Below are positions 36,385 to 47,802 of a stretch of 64,000 nucleotides of DNA, piece by piece (positions within the stretch are counted from its first letter, which is position 1; the number at the start of each line of letters is the position of its first letter). The DNA is from Chlorophyllum brunneum (Eukaryota; Basidiomycota; Agaricomycetes; Agaricales; Agaricaceae): the NCBI GenBank assembly GCA_963576785.1, contig OY756142.1:2790001-2854000 (forward strand), read 5' to 3'. The notes under the pieces are model-generated. The model searched no databases. It was not told the DNA's origin and saw only the letters and a program-made list of their open reading frames with translations. Made by a program: the position numbers and the translations under genes.

Positions 36385-37041
36385 ATGCTTTCGTCTCTTA
36401 TCGCCCTCGTGGTTATGCTCGGTATTTTTCCTTCTTCAAATCACTTCCTCTATACTCAACTATTTCCTCTTACAGTTTCTAGCGTCAACGCATCTAACCC
36501 AGCCGATTGCGATAGGCCCTTATACAGCGTCGTCCACGGCGACACCTGCGATTCAATCTGCAGCACCAACAGCGTTTCAAAGTCAAGTCCACTCTTCCAT
36601 ATTCCACACCCATCCTCAACAAACCCTCTTATATTTATACAGCTATCAACTCACCCTCGTCAATCCAGAGATCGACGCAAACTGTGACAACCTTGGTGAA
36701 GCAGGCGTTACGGTTCGTACTTACCTCCAACCATCCCTTACTTACATGCTAATGGAAGGGTGATATATACAGACTCTCTGTCTCGGTAGGAGAGGTCAAA
36801 ATTGTAGAGATACACATACAGTTACCGGTGGAGAAACTTGTAGCTGGATTGCTGAAAACGCAGGGATCACTGTCGATCTCCTCGTCAAGAACAATCCAAA
36901 CCTAGGAACTGGGGGTTGTGTCCCTCGACAAGGACAGGTCAGTAACTTTCAACAAACCCCCATATAAACTACTATACTCATCTAAATTAAAAGACCCTCT
37001 GTGTTGCGAAGACAGCAATCCCTTACACTCCCAACCCCTAA
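36385..37041 (+). CDS. Small secreted LysM-domain protein (paralogue B)
   Basis: Predicted secreted chitin-binding LysM protein. Exons 36385..36421, 36476..36581, 36643..36706, 36773..36937 and 36994..37041 give 139 residues. A signal peptide (MLSSLIALVVML, then VSSVNA) leads to LysM unit 1 (YSVVHGDTCDSIC to NPEIDANCDNLG) and unit 2 (HTVTGGETCSWIAENAG to NPNLGTGGCVPRQGQTLCV). The third intron could also start six bases later, adding two residues. Length, exon number and cysteine placement match paralogue A at 24861, so both probably derive from one ancestor. Role in host or self chitin binding is inferred. Confidence 0.84.
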
Positions 37042-39085
37042 ATTGATGGTATGAAGAATTTGAAATCTCACAATGTGATATATACTTTTGTATGACAGAA
37101 TATTAAATGTAATGATCAACGCGGACTTGAATCTGAAAACCAAAAAAAAACATCCGAGCACTCACCGAACCAACAATTCGGAATATGTATGTACAAGTTA
37201 CACACCTCAGGAACCCTTCCTATCCCTGAAATCGGCTACACCACAATAGTTCCTGCAGGGCTAGACTAATTCCCAAGGGTCCCAACACCAGTCCTCCACC
37301 CTACTTACTGCGCTCACGACATACCATACCACCACCACTTATCACCAATCCAAATGCCCACCCAACGTCCACCGACTTTTTATTAATATCCACTATGTCA
37401 TCTAATGAACCCCGGTACCCTCTACGTCATCCCTTCACTTCTCTCTTTACCAACAGCGGTAGCCGATCGGAACTCAGGGTGAAGGACTGCATCATATTCT
37501 GTGATATACATATGATCGTTTACACACCGCGAACTCTTGGGAAAGATCGTTTGAAGGGGTTATATGATTATCGCTATCAATGAGCATAGAATGCTATTCA
37601 ATGACGTGTGCCCCTGAAGACAGTGTAACTGCGTAACTAAGAGTGTCAGTGGGGGCGATTGAAACATAAGCCCGCACGTACTGTCAGTATCTAATCAAGG
37701 GGAGTAAAGTCACATGAACATTGGAGTATCAAGTACGTTTATTGTAAGAGTGTAGCCTAAACCACCCTAAGACCATGAAGAAAAGAAAAATACGACAGCC
37801 GAGTCGGAGAGAGAGACGGAAATACTACTAACGTAACATACTATTTTATTTCTACATCTAGAAAACACATCATCGTCTGAGGGAAAAGAGTGAAGCAAAA
37901 AGGGATAGTGCCAACAACGGGATGCAAAGATTGTCTATCTCATGCCGCGATGTTCATGGCATCATTACTAAACCCGCTCTTCATCCGCTCATTTCTCGGT
38001 TTACAAGCGTCAACGCACAGACCAGCCCAGACCAACGTCAACACTCTACCCGTATCACTGCCACATCGCCCCTGATATGAAAGAAGCTTATCCCCTAAAA
38101 ATGGCACCACCACTCTTCCTCCCAAAGCGGTGAACACAGGAATACAACCCGCGACTGCACAGCAGCTGCAAGAAGCCTCGGTACTATATACGGACTTTGG
38201 CTGATGCTATACGAGGTGTAGTCCAATGAACCACTTTTGAGAAAAGAGGGTCACGAGATGGCCGAAGAGTTCGAACAAGACCAAGACCAAGTCAAATTTG
38301 GAATGAGGTGTGGCGGATGTCCCATCGTGATCATGAATCATGCTGTTGCACCAATGGATCATGCTGTTGCACCAATGGATCAAAGAGACGATCACGGATG
38401 ACCGTCAATGGCGGGAGTGAGGCGAGGGCGGAGAGACATGTGGGGTAGGACAACACAACAACATCAGAGATAATTAAACTATACGTGGGAAGGTTTTGGG
38501 GAAATAGCCATGCAGATGGAGGGAAGTTGCCGCCGGGGTGATGTTGATCAAGAGAGAAAGACGTTGGCCCAATATCGTTGACGCATATATACATCACTGA
38601 TGTGTCCGGTGACTGATGGGTCCATGATAGATGGATGGGCGGATGGAAACCGAGGAGGAAAGAAATCCCCTTCGGCTATTCTGTATCCCACTATTCTGCC
38701 AGCCGTCACGTCCTCTGTGGACCGAGGCGGGCAGGGTGTAGAGTAAAAGAGAAGTTGGGTTACTGGGGCGACGGAGGAGGGAAGCGCCATTCTAAACACA
38801 ACCGCGGTTGGCGGTGCTGCTGCTGCGAGGTTTGACAAGTTAAAAACTCCGACGGAAATAGCAAGGATAGGACCAGAAGGGACAGACAGTGGATCATTGC
38901 GCGGAGGATAGCCGAGCGTCAAAAGTCGGCAGGGGGAAAGATATGCATGTGTTTGAGAATGGACACAACGGGGATGATGGGAGGATAATCCTATATGTGT
39001 AGAATGGAAGGCGATGAAAGGCAGGGAGTACAGTGGTGTTCTGTTTCTGATGGTGGTAGAGATGGAACTGATGAATCGCGCTGAA
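37042..39085. other. Intergenic, 37.0-39.1 kb
   Basis: 2.0 kb between the 3' ends of LysM B (+) and the poly-Q protein (-). Contains a short tandem repeat near 38338-38384. Frames are short and featureless. No gene supported. Confidence 0.5.
38338..38384. repeat. Tandem repeat, two copies of a 22-base unit
   Basis: The unit beginning ATCATGCTGTTGCACCAATG occurs twice head to tail. It lies in non-coding sequence and is most easily explained as replication slippage. Confidence 0.85.
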
Positions 39086-39736
39086 TCAATAGGCTGCAGA
39101 TGCCAAGATAGAATGGGTGTCTATGGTGAGCGGATGGTGATTCTCGCGGTGCTGTGGGGGCTGTCGACCAAAAAACGGCGAGTTCTGAGAGAGTCGGCCA
39201 CCCTGAGCAAAGAATGACGTGGATTGCTGCTGCTGCTGTTGCTGTTGTTGCATGGTAGCGAGGTAAAATGGATCAGTCGAGGTAAAGACAGACGCAGATG
39301 TTGATGGATCGGGGGAGACGGGGGTGTATGAGGATACATGACTGGATTGCTGAGAAGCGCCGGGGTACTGGTATTGGGCGTTTGAGTAGGGTACAGAAGG
39401 GGATGAGGGCATGAGAAGCTCCTCGACCATCCGCTCGTCCTCGTCCATGCTATCGTCGTGGGTGCGTGCTGCGATGTGAGAGAAGGAAAAGCTGGAGGAG
39501 GGAGTGCGGGCGGTGGGGGTCGTGCATGTCTGGTTGTTCGGTCGTGGGACTTTTCTTGCGCCGGCTGCAGAGGGGCCCTGGCCAAAGAGCGTCTGGGCAA
39601 GCTGTGCCTGCGGGAGGTGAGCGAGGTCGGGGAGAGCGCAGAGCCGACATACCTGGAGAGCGGCGAGGTCGATGGCCTCCTGGCCGATGTGGGAGGCGGA
39701 GAGGGAGGAGACAAGATCGTCGACTGAGAGGCTCAT
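39086..39736 (-). CDS. Poly-Gln, Ser/Pro-rich hypothetical protein
   Basis: Exons complement(39086..39607, 39653..39736) give 201 residues. The 45-nt intron stays in frame if retained; removing it gives the smooth junction DLAALQ-AQLAQTLFGQ with canonical GTATGT/CAG ends. The N-terminus (MSLSVDDLVSSLSASHIGQEAIDLAAL) looks like a short amphipathic helical module. The remainder is low-complexity with an acidic patch (DDSMDEDERMVEELL) and a nine-Gln run. It could be a regulator, but no DNA-binding domain is visible. Its very long upstream region (3.3 kb) is unusual for this gene-dense window. Confidence 0.6.
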   Translation of the reverse strand: MSLSVDDLVSSLSASHIGQEAIDLAALQVCRLCALPDLAHLPQAQLAQTLFGQGPSAAGARKVPRPNNQTCTTPTARTPSSSFSFSHIAARTHDDSMDEDERMVEELLMPSSPSVPYSNAQYQYPGASQQSSHVSSYTPVSPDPSTSASVFTSTDPFYLATMQQQQQQQQQSTSFFAQGGRLSQNSPFFGRQPPQHRENHHPLTIDTHSILASAAY

Positions 39737-42700
39737 GGGGGATGTGGCGGCGGTGCACAGCTGGGGCGATGTATATAAATCCCATTTAATTATTTAAACA
39801 CTACCCCGGAATCCTACATCCCCATATTAGGTCACTCCGGTCCGGCTTCTCCCTGCCGACAGATCTCAGATCTCCCCGACACGCAGCTGCAGCACTCTCA
39901 GGCCTTCAACAGCACCACTCTGCTTCCAACTTCCCCGTACACCCACCGTCGCCATTACATCACTGCCCAAACGACGTGTCAAGTTACCAACCTCACATCC
40001 AATTACTTCCCCCCCGCATTCACCAAATGGATTCAAGTTTATCCCCAGCTCAGCATCACAAGGGCTGTCAAACCCCCGCTTTCACTATAAGCCCGGGCTA
40101 AATTGCATATGCAGCACTCCATTCAACACAAGGTCGGGACGGACTCGTCACAATACCGGATGGTCTCCACGCGATTATGAGCGTTCTTGATATATGACCT
40201 CAGCCACTCACTGCCTCCTTTTCATAATTAGCTCTCGTGGGGACTCAATTGAAGGCTGTTGTCTTCCTATCGTACCATTATATCTGTATGCGCAGCTATC
40301 TGCGGTAATAACGACTAGTCCAGGCAACCTACCAATTAATCCACCAACGCAGCTGCCGTATTCTCGGGATATACGAGTGTAAATTTTTCACATGCCTCAG
40401 AGGATTCACCTCGCTTGACTCTTATGATCTCTTCTCTATAAGGATCGCGTATCGAACCGTCGACGGCCGAGATCCCATCCCGATCACTTGTCTCATCTGC
40501 GACAATTGAATCGGATTCAAGACTCGATTTTGAAATACGCGCCACTTTGGAGCATCCTAAGGCGGTGAACAATAATAAGTCATCGATAGTTGCTCCTCAA
40601 CCATGAGCTCTTGTTGTCTTACCACTGCTCTCTCAGAGTCACCCTCGACCAACCCATAAACAAAATCAAATCAACCTGTTCAAGAAAAAATAAAATACCA
40701 CACCAACCCCATTCCAAACCAAAGCTTGGCCGATAACCGAACGAATGTCCCTTCGCCAGCCACCCGCCGCCACAGGTCGCCACACACGGAAAGCCCGGTG
40801 ATTCGGTACGACCTCAGAGAACCATTCATTTCATCGGATAACAAAAGGAACCCCTTCAGCGCCCGTACAGCACAAGCAGGCACATCACATCCATTTCCCG
40901 GAACATAACACCTCCACAACCTCCGCAATCCTTTTACCTCTCCCAACCCCAACCTGAGTTGGGACCTGTCGGAACCGGTTGTAAACTGTCATTGTACCAC
41001 GGCGCCCCGGTCCCTCGACCGGATACTAAGCGAAACATGATCTATGCAGAAATGACATGATGGTATTCTCCGAACATTCCCCTTGCCAGACTCGTTCCGT
41101 TGTTCAATAATCCAGAATGCAAGTCGCCTGTAAGGAAACAAAACCTACAAAGTCCTACCACTCAAAAAATTGCATTCTAGTCTTTTTTTCTGGTCTGCCA
41201 TTGTTGTACTTCGCTTCCTGGCTTGATCCACTGGGGGTCTTCTTCCACTACTATACAACACACCACCAATATATAACATCCACGTCAACACGAATCCTGT
41301 CATAAATTAATTCATAGCTCAAAAAAAAAAAAAGAAGAACAAGACAACTAAACCGCACTAGCAACGAGACTCCTCTTCGAATCACAACTACTTCACTGGC
41401 ATCCGACATCTGACGTCGACATAAGAATTGTGGACTAGGACTGGAGCTGGCAAAAAGCTCAACATTCAACTGTGCAGAACGCCTTTTAAGCTCGATTTTT
41501 CTCACTCTAGACTACTATACCTCTTCCCTCTCTCCCTCTAGAATCCTCCAGCATATGTTCAAATACGAAAAGATTCAATGGTAGACGCCGAAATGGAACA
41601 CACTGTCATTAAAAGCTTCTCTCTCGCGTAGCTCAGTACTCCTGTCATCCACGCGCGCGCGCGCGTGTGTTACTTCTAATCCTCGGAACCGCAACAACAA
41701 AATGCCGTGCTCGAGAACATGCAATTTCAGTCGTCTTGTCAAAGTTGTCATAAGTACGTTAAGCAGACAACGACATACCATAGTCATCTCACACCCGCTT
41801 CATCCAAAAAGTGACGATCCTCGAGAATATTTTTGTTTTTCGTACCATGTTCTAGTCTTAACAAAATTCCACCTCTTCTTTGGCGCAGCCATTGGTTTTG
41901 GAGTGCATTTACCGCTGATTCGTACTGCCCTCTAGCCCATAGGCCTATAAGTAGATGTAAATTTTTATTTTTGGCTACCATCGATATCGTATACTAACTG
42001 CGAGCACTTAGCTATCTTTCGACCGTTTGTTTTCGTTTCCGATAACGGTTTCTTCTCTGGACGAATCAAATACATAACGCGATTGAGATGTCGACATTAG
42101 AGTTGGGGGTAAATGACGGACGGGTGTGTTAAGTAAAAAAAGTCTGCGTAGGTGTTGAGACTGGAGATGTAGGATTAGGAAATATATTGTATATTTGCAC
42201 ATAGTCTACACTTCGCTCGCAGACAAGGAAATACACCTCTCCAAGAACGGGCGCAGTGCGCCACAACCCAGTATACCAACCTAAATCACCAAAATACAAA
42301 GATAACCCTCAATTTAACACTACACAAATTATTCTCACCTCTACCCAACCAGCTCATATCCTTCCCAGGTCCTATCCCGCTCATACCCCACCCACACCAT
42401 AACCAGTTAACGCCACCGCCAACGCCCCTATCAAACCCCTAACTCCGTCTCGGAATCCAATTAACCACCCAAACCCATCTATCATAACCTCTTAGATACA
42501 AGTTGCATTGTACCTATATAAATTCTCCAAAAATAAGTTTAGGGGCTTCGTAGACCCTAGTTGAAATTGAAACCCCAGTTGCTACACTGCTTGCTTTATA
42601 TCTGTTCACGTGTCCGGGTTTTGGCCAACTTTTCAGGGCCTTGTTCCAACTTCGCCAACTATCTCTCTCGGAAACCAGCGGTTACAGCACAAAAGCTAAA

Positions 42701-43068
42701 CAAGCCCATTATAGATAGCACAAGACACGCTACCGACCATCCCTTTTCAATGCCTCACCGTGGAGTTAAAATCTTGGGGATGTAGCGAACTACAGTTGTT
42801 CATGCGGACCTGGCTTTATCACTGCAGAGACAGTTTCAAGAGCCCCATGCCTTGCCTAATCACCGCGTGGTACGGCAAAGAGAAGTTTTGTCGCGTTGGA
42901 GTTTGAAACAATCGAAATTACAGGTAGTTTACTGACATGACGGAGATCGACTACACTCAATGTAGACAAACTAGAGATTGGCTCTAGGTTTAATCAAATA
43001 TAGGGCCCACATTACACAGGATATCCTGAAGTCCACAACCATGTATCCAATAACCGGACCCTCTGTAC
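39737..43068. other. Long gene-poor region, 39.7-43.1 kb
   Basis: 3.3 kb, the longest gap in the window, between the start of the poly-Q gene (-) and the stop of the EAF gene (-). It contains several CCGG-rich palindrome-like patches (near 39837-39847 and 41004-41022), an A run near 41321-41333 and an alternating CG/TG run at about 41652-41668. Minus frame 40336-40572 looks weakly coding-like (acidic, Ser-rich) but has no partner exon I can justify. It could hold a long regulated promoter or a long non-coding RNA; neither can be shown here. Confidence 0.45.
41650..41669. repeat. Alternating CG/TG simple repeat
   Basis: About 20 bases of alternating pyrimidine-purine sequence (CG units followed by TG units), in the long non-coding gap. 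Such tracts can adopt Z-DNA; here that is only a possibility. Confidence 0.85.
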
Positions 43069-44681
43069 TCATTCATCATCGCTATCATCGCTCGACGAGA
43101 AATCATCGTCAGAATCATATACAGGAGCTATGCCCCCAGCCTCAGCAAGTTGGTCCCACGACAAGGGCTGAACGTTATCCGGGAGTGGCTCGGTCATCGC
43201 AGCCTCCAAAAAGTCTCCGTCCAGCTCCTCATTCAACTGTTTGGTTAGCTCATCCTCCATCTCTGCATCCTCATCTCCGAATAATCCATCGCCAACATCT
43301 CCTTCATCACTGTGATAACTGAGAGCACGAGGAACCGGCTCTGGCGCTGGCTCAGCATTGGTGACTTCCTCCCAGTCCTCGGAATCTCCATCTGAGTCCT
43401 CAGCAGCTAATGTCGGTTGTAGAGGCAGTGCTGCCGGCGTTCTTTGCGTTTTCGCTATAGCTGGAGGCGGAGCTTGGAAAAACCCGGAATTGGATGAACC
43501 TGGTAGAGCGAAGCCTTCTGAAGGTGCTGCGACTGGTGCGGGAGCAGGAGACTCGGCTGGTACTTTAGCACGCTTCGCAGGTTGACCGAAGCTCAGAACT
43601 TCGACTTCTGGATCGCTGAGTACAGGTGCTTCAGGTTCCTTCCTCTTCTTTTTCTGTGCGGGCTTGGGTTTGGGAGTCGCGGCTGCAGGGACTGCCGTGG
43701 TCACAGGTGGCGGTGGGGGTTCCATAGCGGATGCGGGTAAGGATGCGCGGGGTTTGGGCAGGGGTTTGGCTGGGCGAGATGCTTTCGTCGGCTGTGCTTT
43801 AGGGGGTTGTGGTGCAGTGACAGGGGGTATAAATATTTCTTCTTCTTCTTCCTCTTCTTTTTGTGGTGGCGGTCGCGGGGGAGGTTGCGAGGGTTTTTGT
43901 TTTTGTTTTACAATTTTGGCCAGAGGGATTTCCTCCGCCAGATCCAGCAGTTCGTTTTCCAGTTCCTCATCATCATCGCCTTCCGCATCCCTGTCAGCAG
44001 GGGATGGTGCAACAGCTAAAAGAAGCACACGCATACATCAGGACAAAGTAAGATAAGCTGAAGAAGCAACGTACGAGATGGTGCTCTGGCCGTTGGTGTT
44101 CGTTTCCGTTCCCAAGTGAGATTAACAAATGAATCCAATTTCTCCAGGGTATATGCCTTGCATCACAATAAGTCCGTGTGATGGGTCAATCAAAGACAAA
44201 GACTCACTCCGGTCTCGTCGTCATATACTAGCACACAGTCCCACTCCTTGGCCTGCGTTTCCGTACCTGCGAATACATATGCTTCGCCCGCCTTCGCAAC
44301 AATATAAGCGTAAGTAGGAATCTACGCTGCAGGCACAGATGCAAAATACCTGCGAGCTCAGATGTTCTACAGCAACCTGGGTCTTGTCCTTCCCCTTCTT
44401 CACTTCGATCGTTCCAGGCTTCGTCGAGTCTATCGAGGGAGGCTTGAAATTATCTATCAAATAAATCCCCCATCATTAGCACTGTCTGTAGACCACTCCA
44501 AACCATGCAAACACCCACAACGAAATGAGTAGAAATCCCTATCGGGAAGATTCCGCTTCGGGTTCGTCGCGGGAGGGGTCCTGCCTTGCTTGCGTGCCTT
44601 GAGAGCACGATTCAACGAAGACCCAATCGTCACCTGGAACTTGCCCTGGGCAGGCATCCAGGAAGTAGTCGCACTCGCCAT
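43069..44681 (-). CDS. RNA polymerase II elongation factor, EAF family
   Basis: Homologue of ELL-associated factor, which promotes transcript elongation by Pol II in the nucleus (family knowledge). About five exons. The start is MASATTSWMPAQGKFQVTIGSSLNRAL. Exon 2 gives NFKPPSID and VEVKKGK-like sequence, and exon 3 gives FAGTETQAKEWDCVLVYDDETG; exon 4 gives YTLEKLDSFVNLTWERKR. These are the conserved EAF N-terminal segments in order. The last exon is a long Pro/Ala/Glu-rich, acidic region ending in a run of Asp and Ser, as in transactivation tails. Exon limits in the N-terminal half are by eye. Confidence 0.85.
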
Positions 44682-45191
44682 AACCAACAGCGGGGAGGAC
44701 GGGGTTGGTGGTGGTTATGAGGAGAACTAGACGCTGACCCAATCACCGGCTCGTCGACTCTGCACAACCCCTCACCAAACGTGGATTACTTAATCATCCT
44801 CCTTGTTTCTCGCAATTGTTCTCTCTCCGTGCAAGTGTGACCCAAGCCATTGTGTTTCGAGTTAATTCAGTCGATGACGCATCGCATTGCATTCCAGATC
44901 GTTGTTGCATTGCTATCTACAAGAAGAGCAACCGAACAAAGCCTCCCCTGGGAAGTTGTGCAAAACCGCATGATGTGCAAAAAGAAGTGGGCGAAAATAA
45001 TATAAAGTATTACATAGCAGGCAGAACATCCAACGCAACAGATCAAGACCTTGCTTACGAAGTCCACATGTAGTGTTGACGAGGTGTTCAGTATCCAGGG
45101 TATCATGAACACGCTACTGGCAAAAAATGCACTTTTCCTCTAACAACGAACATCCACCTTATCTACAACCACAACTCATGTCTACCTCCCA
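44682..45191. other. Intergenic: EAF upstream / Rds1-like downstream
   Basis: 510 bases between two minus-strand genes. Presumed EAF promoter. Small frames in both strands look random. Confidence 0.5.
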
Positions 45192-46567
45192 TTAAGAAGA
45201 GGGAAGTCCACTCCAGCCGAGCACCGTAATCCTGCCATCAGCAGTCGTGCCCGTGAATTGATTAGGCTGGCCTGGAGTGGCGTTAGCGGCAGGATTGGCG
45301 GAACCGCTGTTAACGGTGGGTGTAGCACCAGCGGCACTATCGGTGGCAGATGCCGATGACTGCTGGGCACTAGCGATGATCGATGACGCCTCAGAAGGGG
45401 AAATGGTGGTTGTACTGGTCGAGGTGCTAGCAGACGCAGTGTCGGTCGGGGTGTTCGAGCCATCGCTGGAACTTCCCGTGTTGGTGCTCGCACCTCCACC
45501 GCTACGAGCAAGTTGACCAAGGGACTGAGATTGAGTATCAATAAAGGCGAGAGTAGGTCCAGCAACCAATTGAGACGATGCACGATCCCGGACATTGTTG
45601 ATGAGCGGTTGACCATCAGATGTGATCCAGATACCAACAGGGCCGTTGATGCCATTGGGAACAACGCACTGGCTCAAGGGGAGAGGGATAGACATAGGTT
45701 GACCACCAAGCATCATTTGGCAGAACATGCCCTGGAGCCATAATTAGTATACTATTACATCGAGATCAGAACGTCAAAGAACAGAAATGATGCTCACATC
45801 CTTGGAGGCAGTGCCGTTGAGAGCTGGCGAATCAAAAGTCAGGAGAGTTCCAGGGCCAACAGAGTCCGTGTTCGTGATTGTCAGCGTTGGGTTGGCTGGG
45901 ACACCAAGATCACAAGGACCGTCGAAGAATGGCGCAGCCATGGCGAGGACTTCGTTGGGTTGAAAGGCTAAGTCAAACGAAGATGGAATAGCAGTACCAC
46001 TGCTGGACAGAATGTTCAGAACGGTCTGATGACGTGCCTCAACGGTCAAGATCGAGCCAGCAGCAGTAAGGATGACTGGATCTGTGATGAGAGTCGCTCC
46101 ACCCAAGTATGCTGAAACGCCAACGTTCTCAACAACGCGAGCCGTGGCCGCCATGGTAGCGACATCGGTGAGCACAGAGTCGAAATTGAACTTGCAGCTG
46201 GTAATGGGGGTCTCTCCAAGGGACTTCAAAGCACTCTGGAGGACACTGGAATGTGTGGATTCATCCTGCTGAATACTCTTGAACTGTTCAATAGGGACAG
46301 CAGTCGAGCTGAAGCCGGCAGAAGTAAAGTCTGAATCTTGGAATTTTTGCAGAGCCTGCGAATAGAAACTGCTCTCAAGCTGCTCCAGGACGTCAGCGAA
46401 CTCTGGAAAGGGGATCAAATAAGGATCGAAAAAAACTATGGAGCATAAAACTTACTGAGTACCGTGATATCAGAAGCCGCACGCTTGCCATAGAAACGAG
46501 CGGGAGCTGCAGAGACCAGGATAGGAGCTGCCGCGAGGGCCAAAGCGATGAAGGATGAAAGTTGCAT
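45192..46567 (-). CDS. Secreted ferritin-like (Rds1/desiccation-related) protein
   Basis: Exons complement(45192..45731, 45798..46402, 46456..46567) give 418 residues. A signal peptide (MQLSSFIALALAAAPILVSAAP) precedes a four-helix ferritin-like domain. Its helices include FADVLEQLESSFYSQALQKF, IQQDESTHSSVL, AATARVVENVGVSAYLGGA and GSILTVEARHQTVL, with Glu and His at metal-ligand-like spots (QDESTHSS, EARHQ). The C-terminal third is Ser/Thr-rich, likely O-glycosylated. Relatives include S. pombe Rds1, induced by stress and nutrient signals. Whether it binds metal is not known. Confidence 0.88.
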
Positions 46568-47802
46568 CTTAAACAAGGGAAGCTGCCTGAGTTGGAGTGG
46601 GGAGAAACCTGCTCAAAGGAATGTGGAAGGAATAGATAAGAACGAAGCGAAAAAGTCGATGGGAAGACCAGGGGACAAGCGACCGGGCTAGCCCACAAAA
46701 AACGGCTAAACAGCGACCAGCACACACGCAAGCAAGAGTAGGTTAGGATCAATGCCCAGCAGACGGTCGAGGAACATGGTGACTCACCGAAGCACAAAGG
46801 GGAGGAAAGAAAGGAAAGCGCGAAAAGGTGGGGAGGAATTGTTGGACAACCATCAAGTATATGTATTCGGTGACAACATGGGAACAGACCAAGCTATCGG
46901 GCCATCTCCGTGAGGGGGGGTTACTCTGATTGGTCTCGGCGAACCCGGCTTTGGTCATTGCTATGGAGATGGATTTTTGCCATTTTGTGTGATCGATGTG
47001 CTGAGACGTTAAATTCCAATTGAATCGTTGCTGTGCCATGCTTGTGTCTGGTCCTTGCGTCCTCAAAGGGCTCCTGATATCTATTCTCCGCTCTGGAGCT
47101 GTAGATATAGGTGCCAAACAGCAATTACGGCTCGATATCGTATTGCCCGTAATATACCCCCAAAGTGACGATGTGCATCGAGGACCCACAGGTTTGGGAT
47201 GGGTGTAAAGTAACTTGAAGATGTTTAGATCAATTGTGAGGGGTGATACTGATACCATTTTGTAACCGTGACCCTGCGTCATTCGCACGGGCACACACTC
47301 GACTCCTGTGCATTGTGTGGTGCTGAATATTGCGGCAACGGAATTTCCGCTTTGCGGCCTCGCGAGGTCGGTGGAGAAGAAATCCCATCTGCCCCCTCCG
47401 CACGCGTTACAACGTCGACTCGGATTTTTTCGTGGCGAGTCCCCACCTCCCCCCAATGACCCGGATGATGAATCCCAAAGTCCTCAAGGGGGGGGGGGGG
47501 GAGCTACGACGGTGTTTGAAATACACAGCAACACCGCGTTGACCTCATATTAAAGAAATCACCCCTGCTCCCTACCATGATCCAAACGGGTTCCGACCAT
47601 CCACTTCATTGGTCGTGGGTCTCGAAGCTTGACAACCCGCACCCATTTTTGGCTTATGCCCTCTACCAACTTGATTTAAACCTTGCTTTATGCGTTCACT
47701 AGTCATGAGGTTACGAAACAACACAGATGACAGTGCAAGGTTGAATCACGTTTCAGTACATAAATGATGGATGCGATCTGTCATGTAATCATCCCGATAA
47801 TG
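46568..47802. other. Intergenic, 46.6-47.8 kb
   Basis: 1.2 kb between two minus-strand genes; should contain the Rds1-like promoter and the carboxypeptidase 3' end. A G run of about 12 lies at 47490-47501. A 235-codon minus frame ending at 46749 has no ATG near its start and no recognisable content, so I do not call it. Confidence 0.45.

Noticed and set aside
41626..41640. GTAGCTCAGT, like a tRNA D-arm
   Set aside because: No T-arm B-box at the right distance and no cloverleaf could be folded.
46749..47456. 235-codon open minus frame
   Set aside because: No ATG near its start, no recognisable motif, spans the promoter of the Rds1-like gene and a poly-G run. Compositional openness is the simplest explanation.
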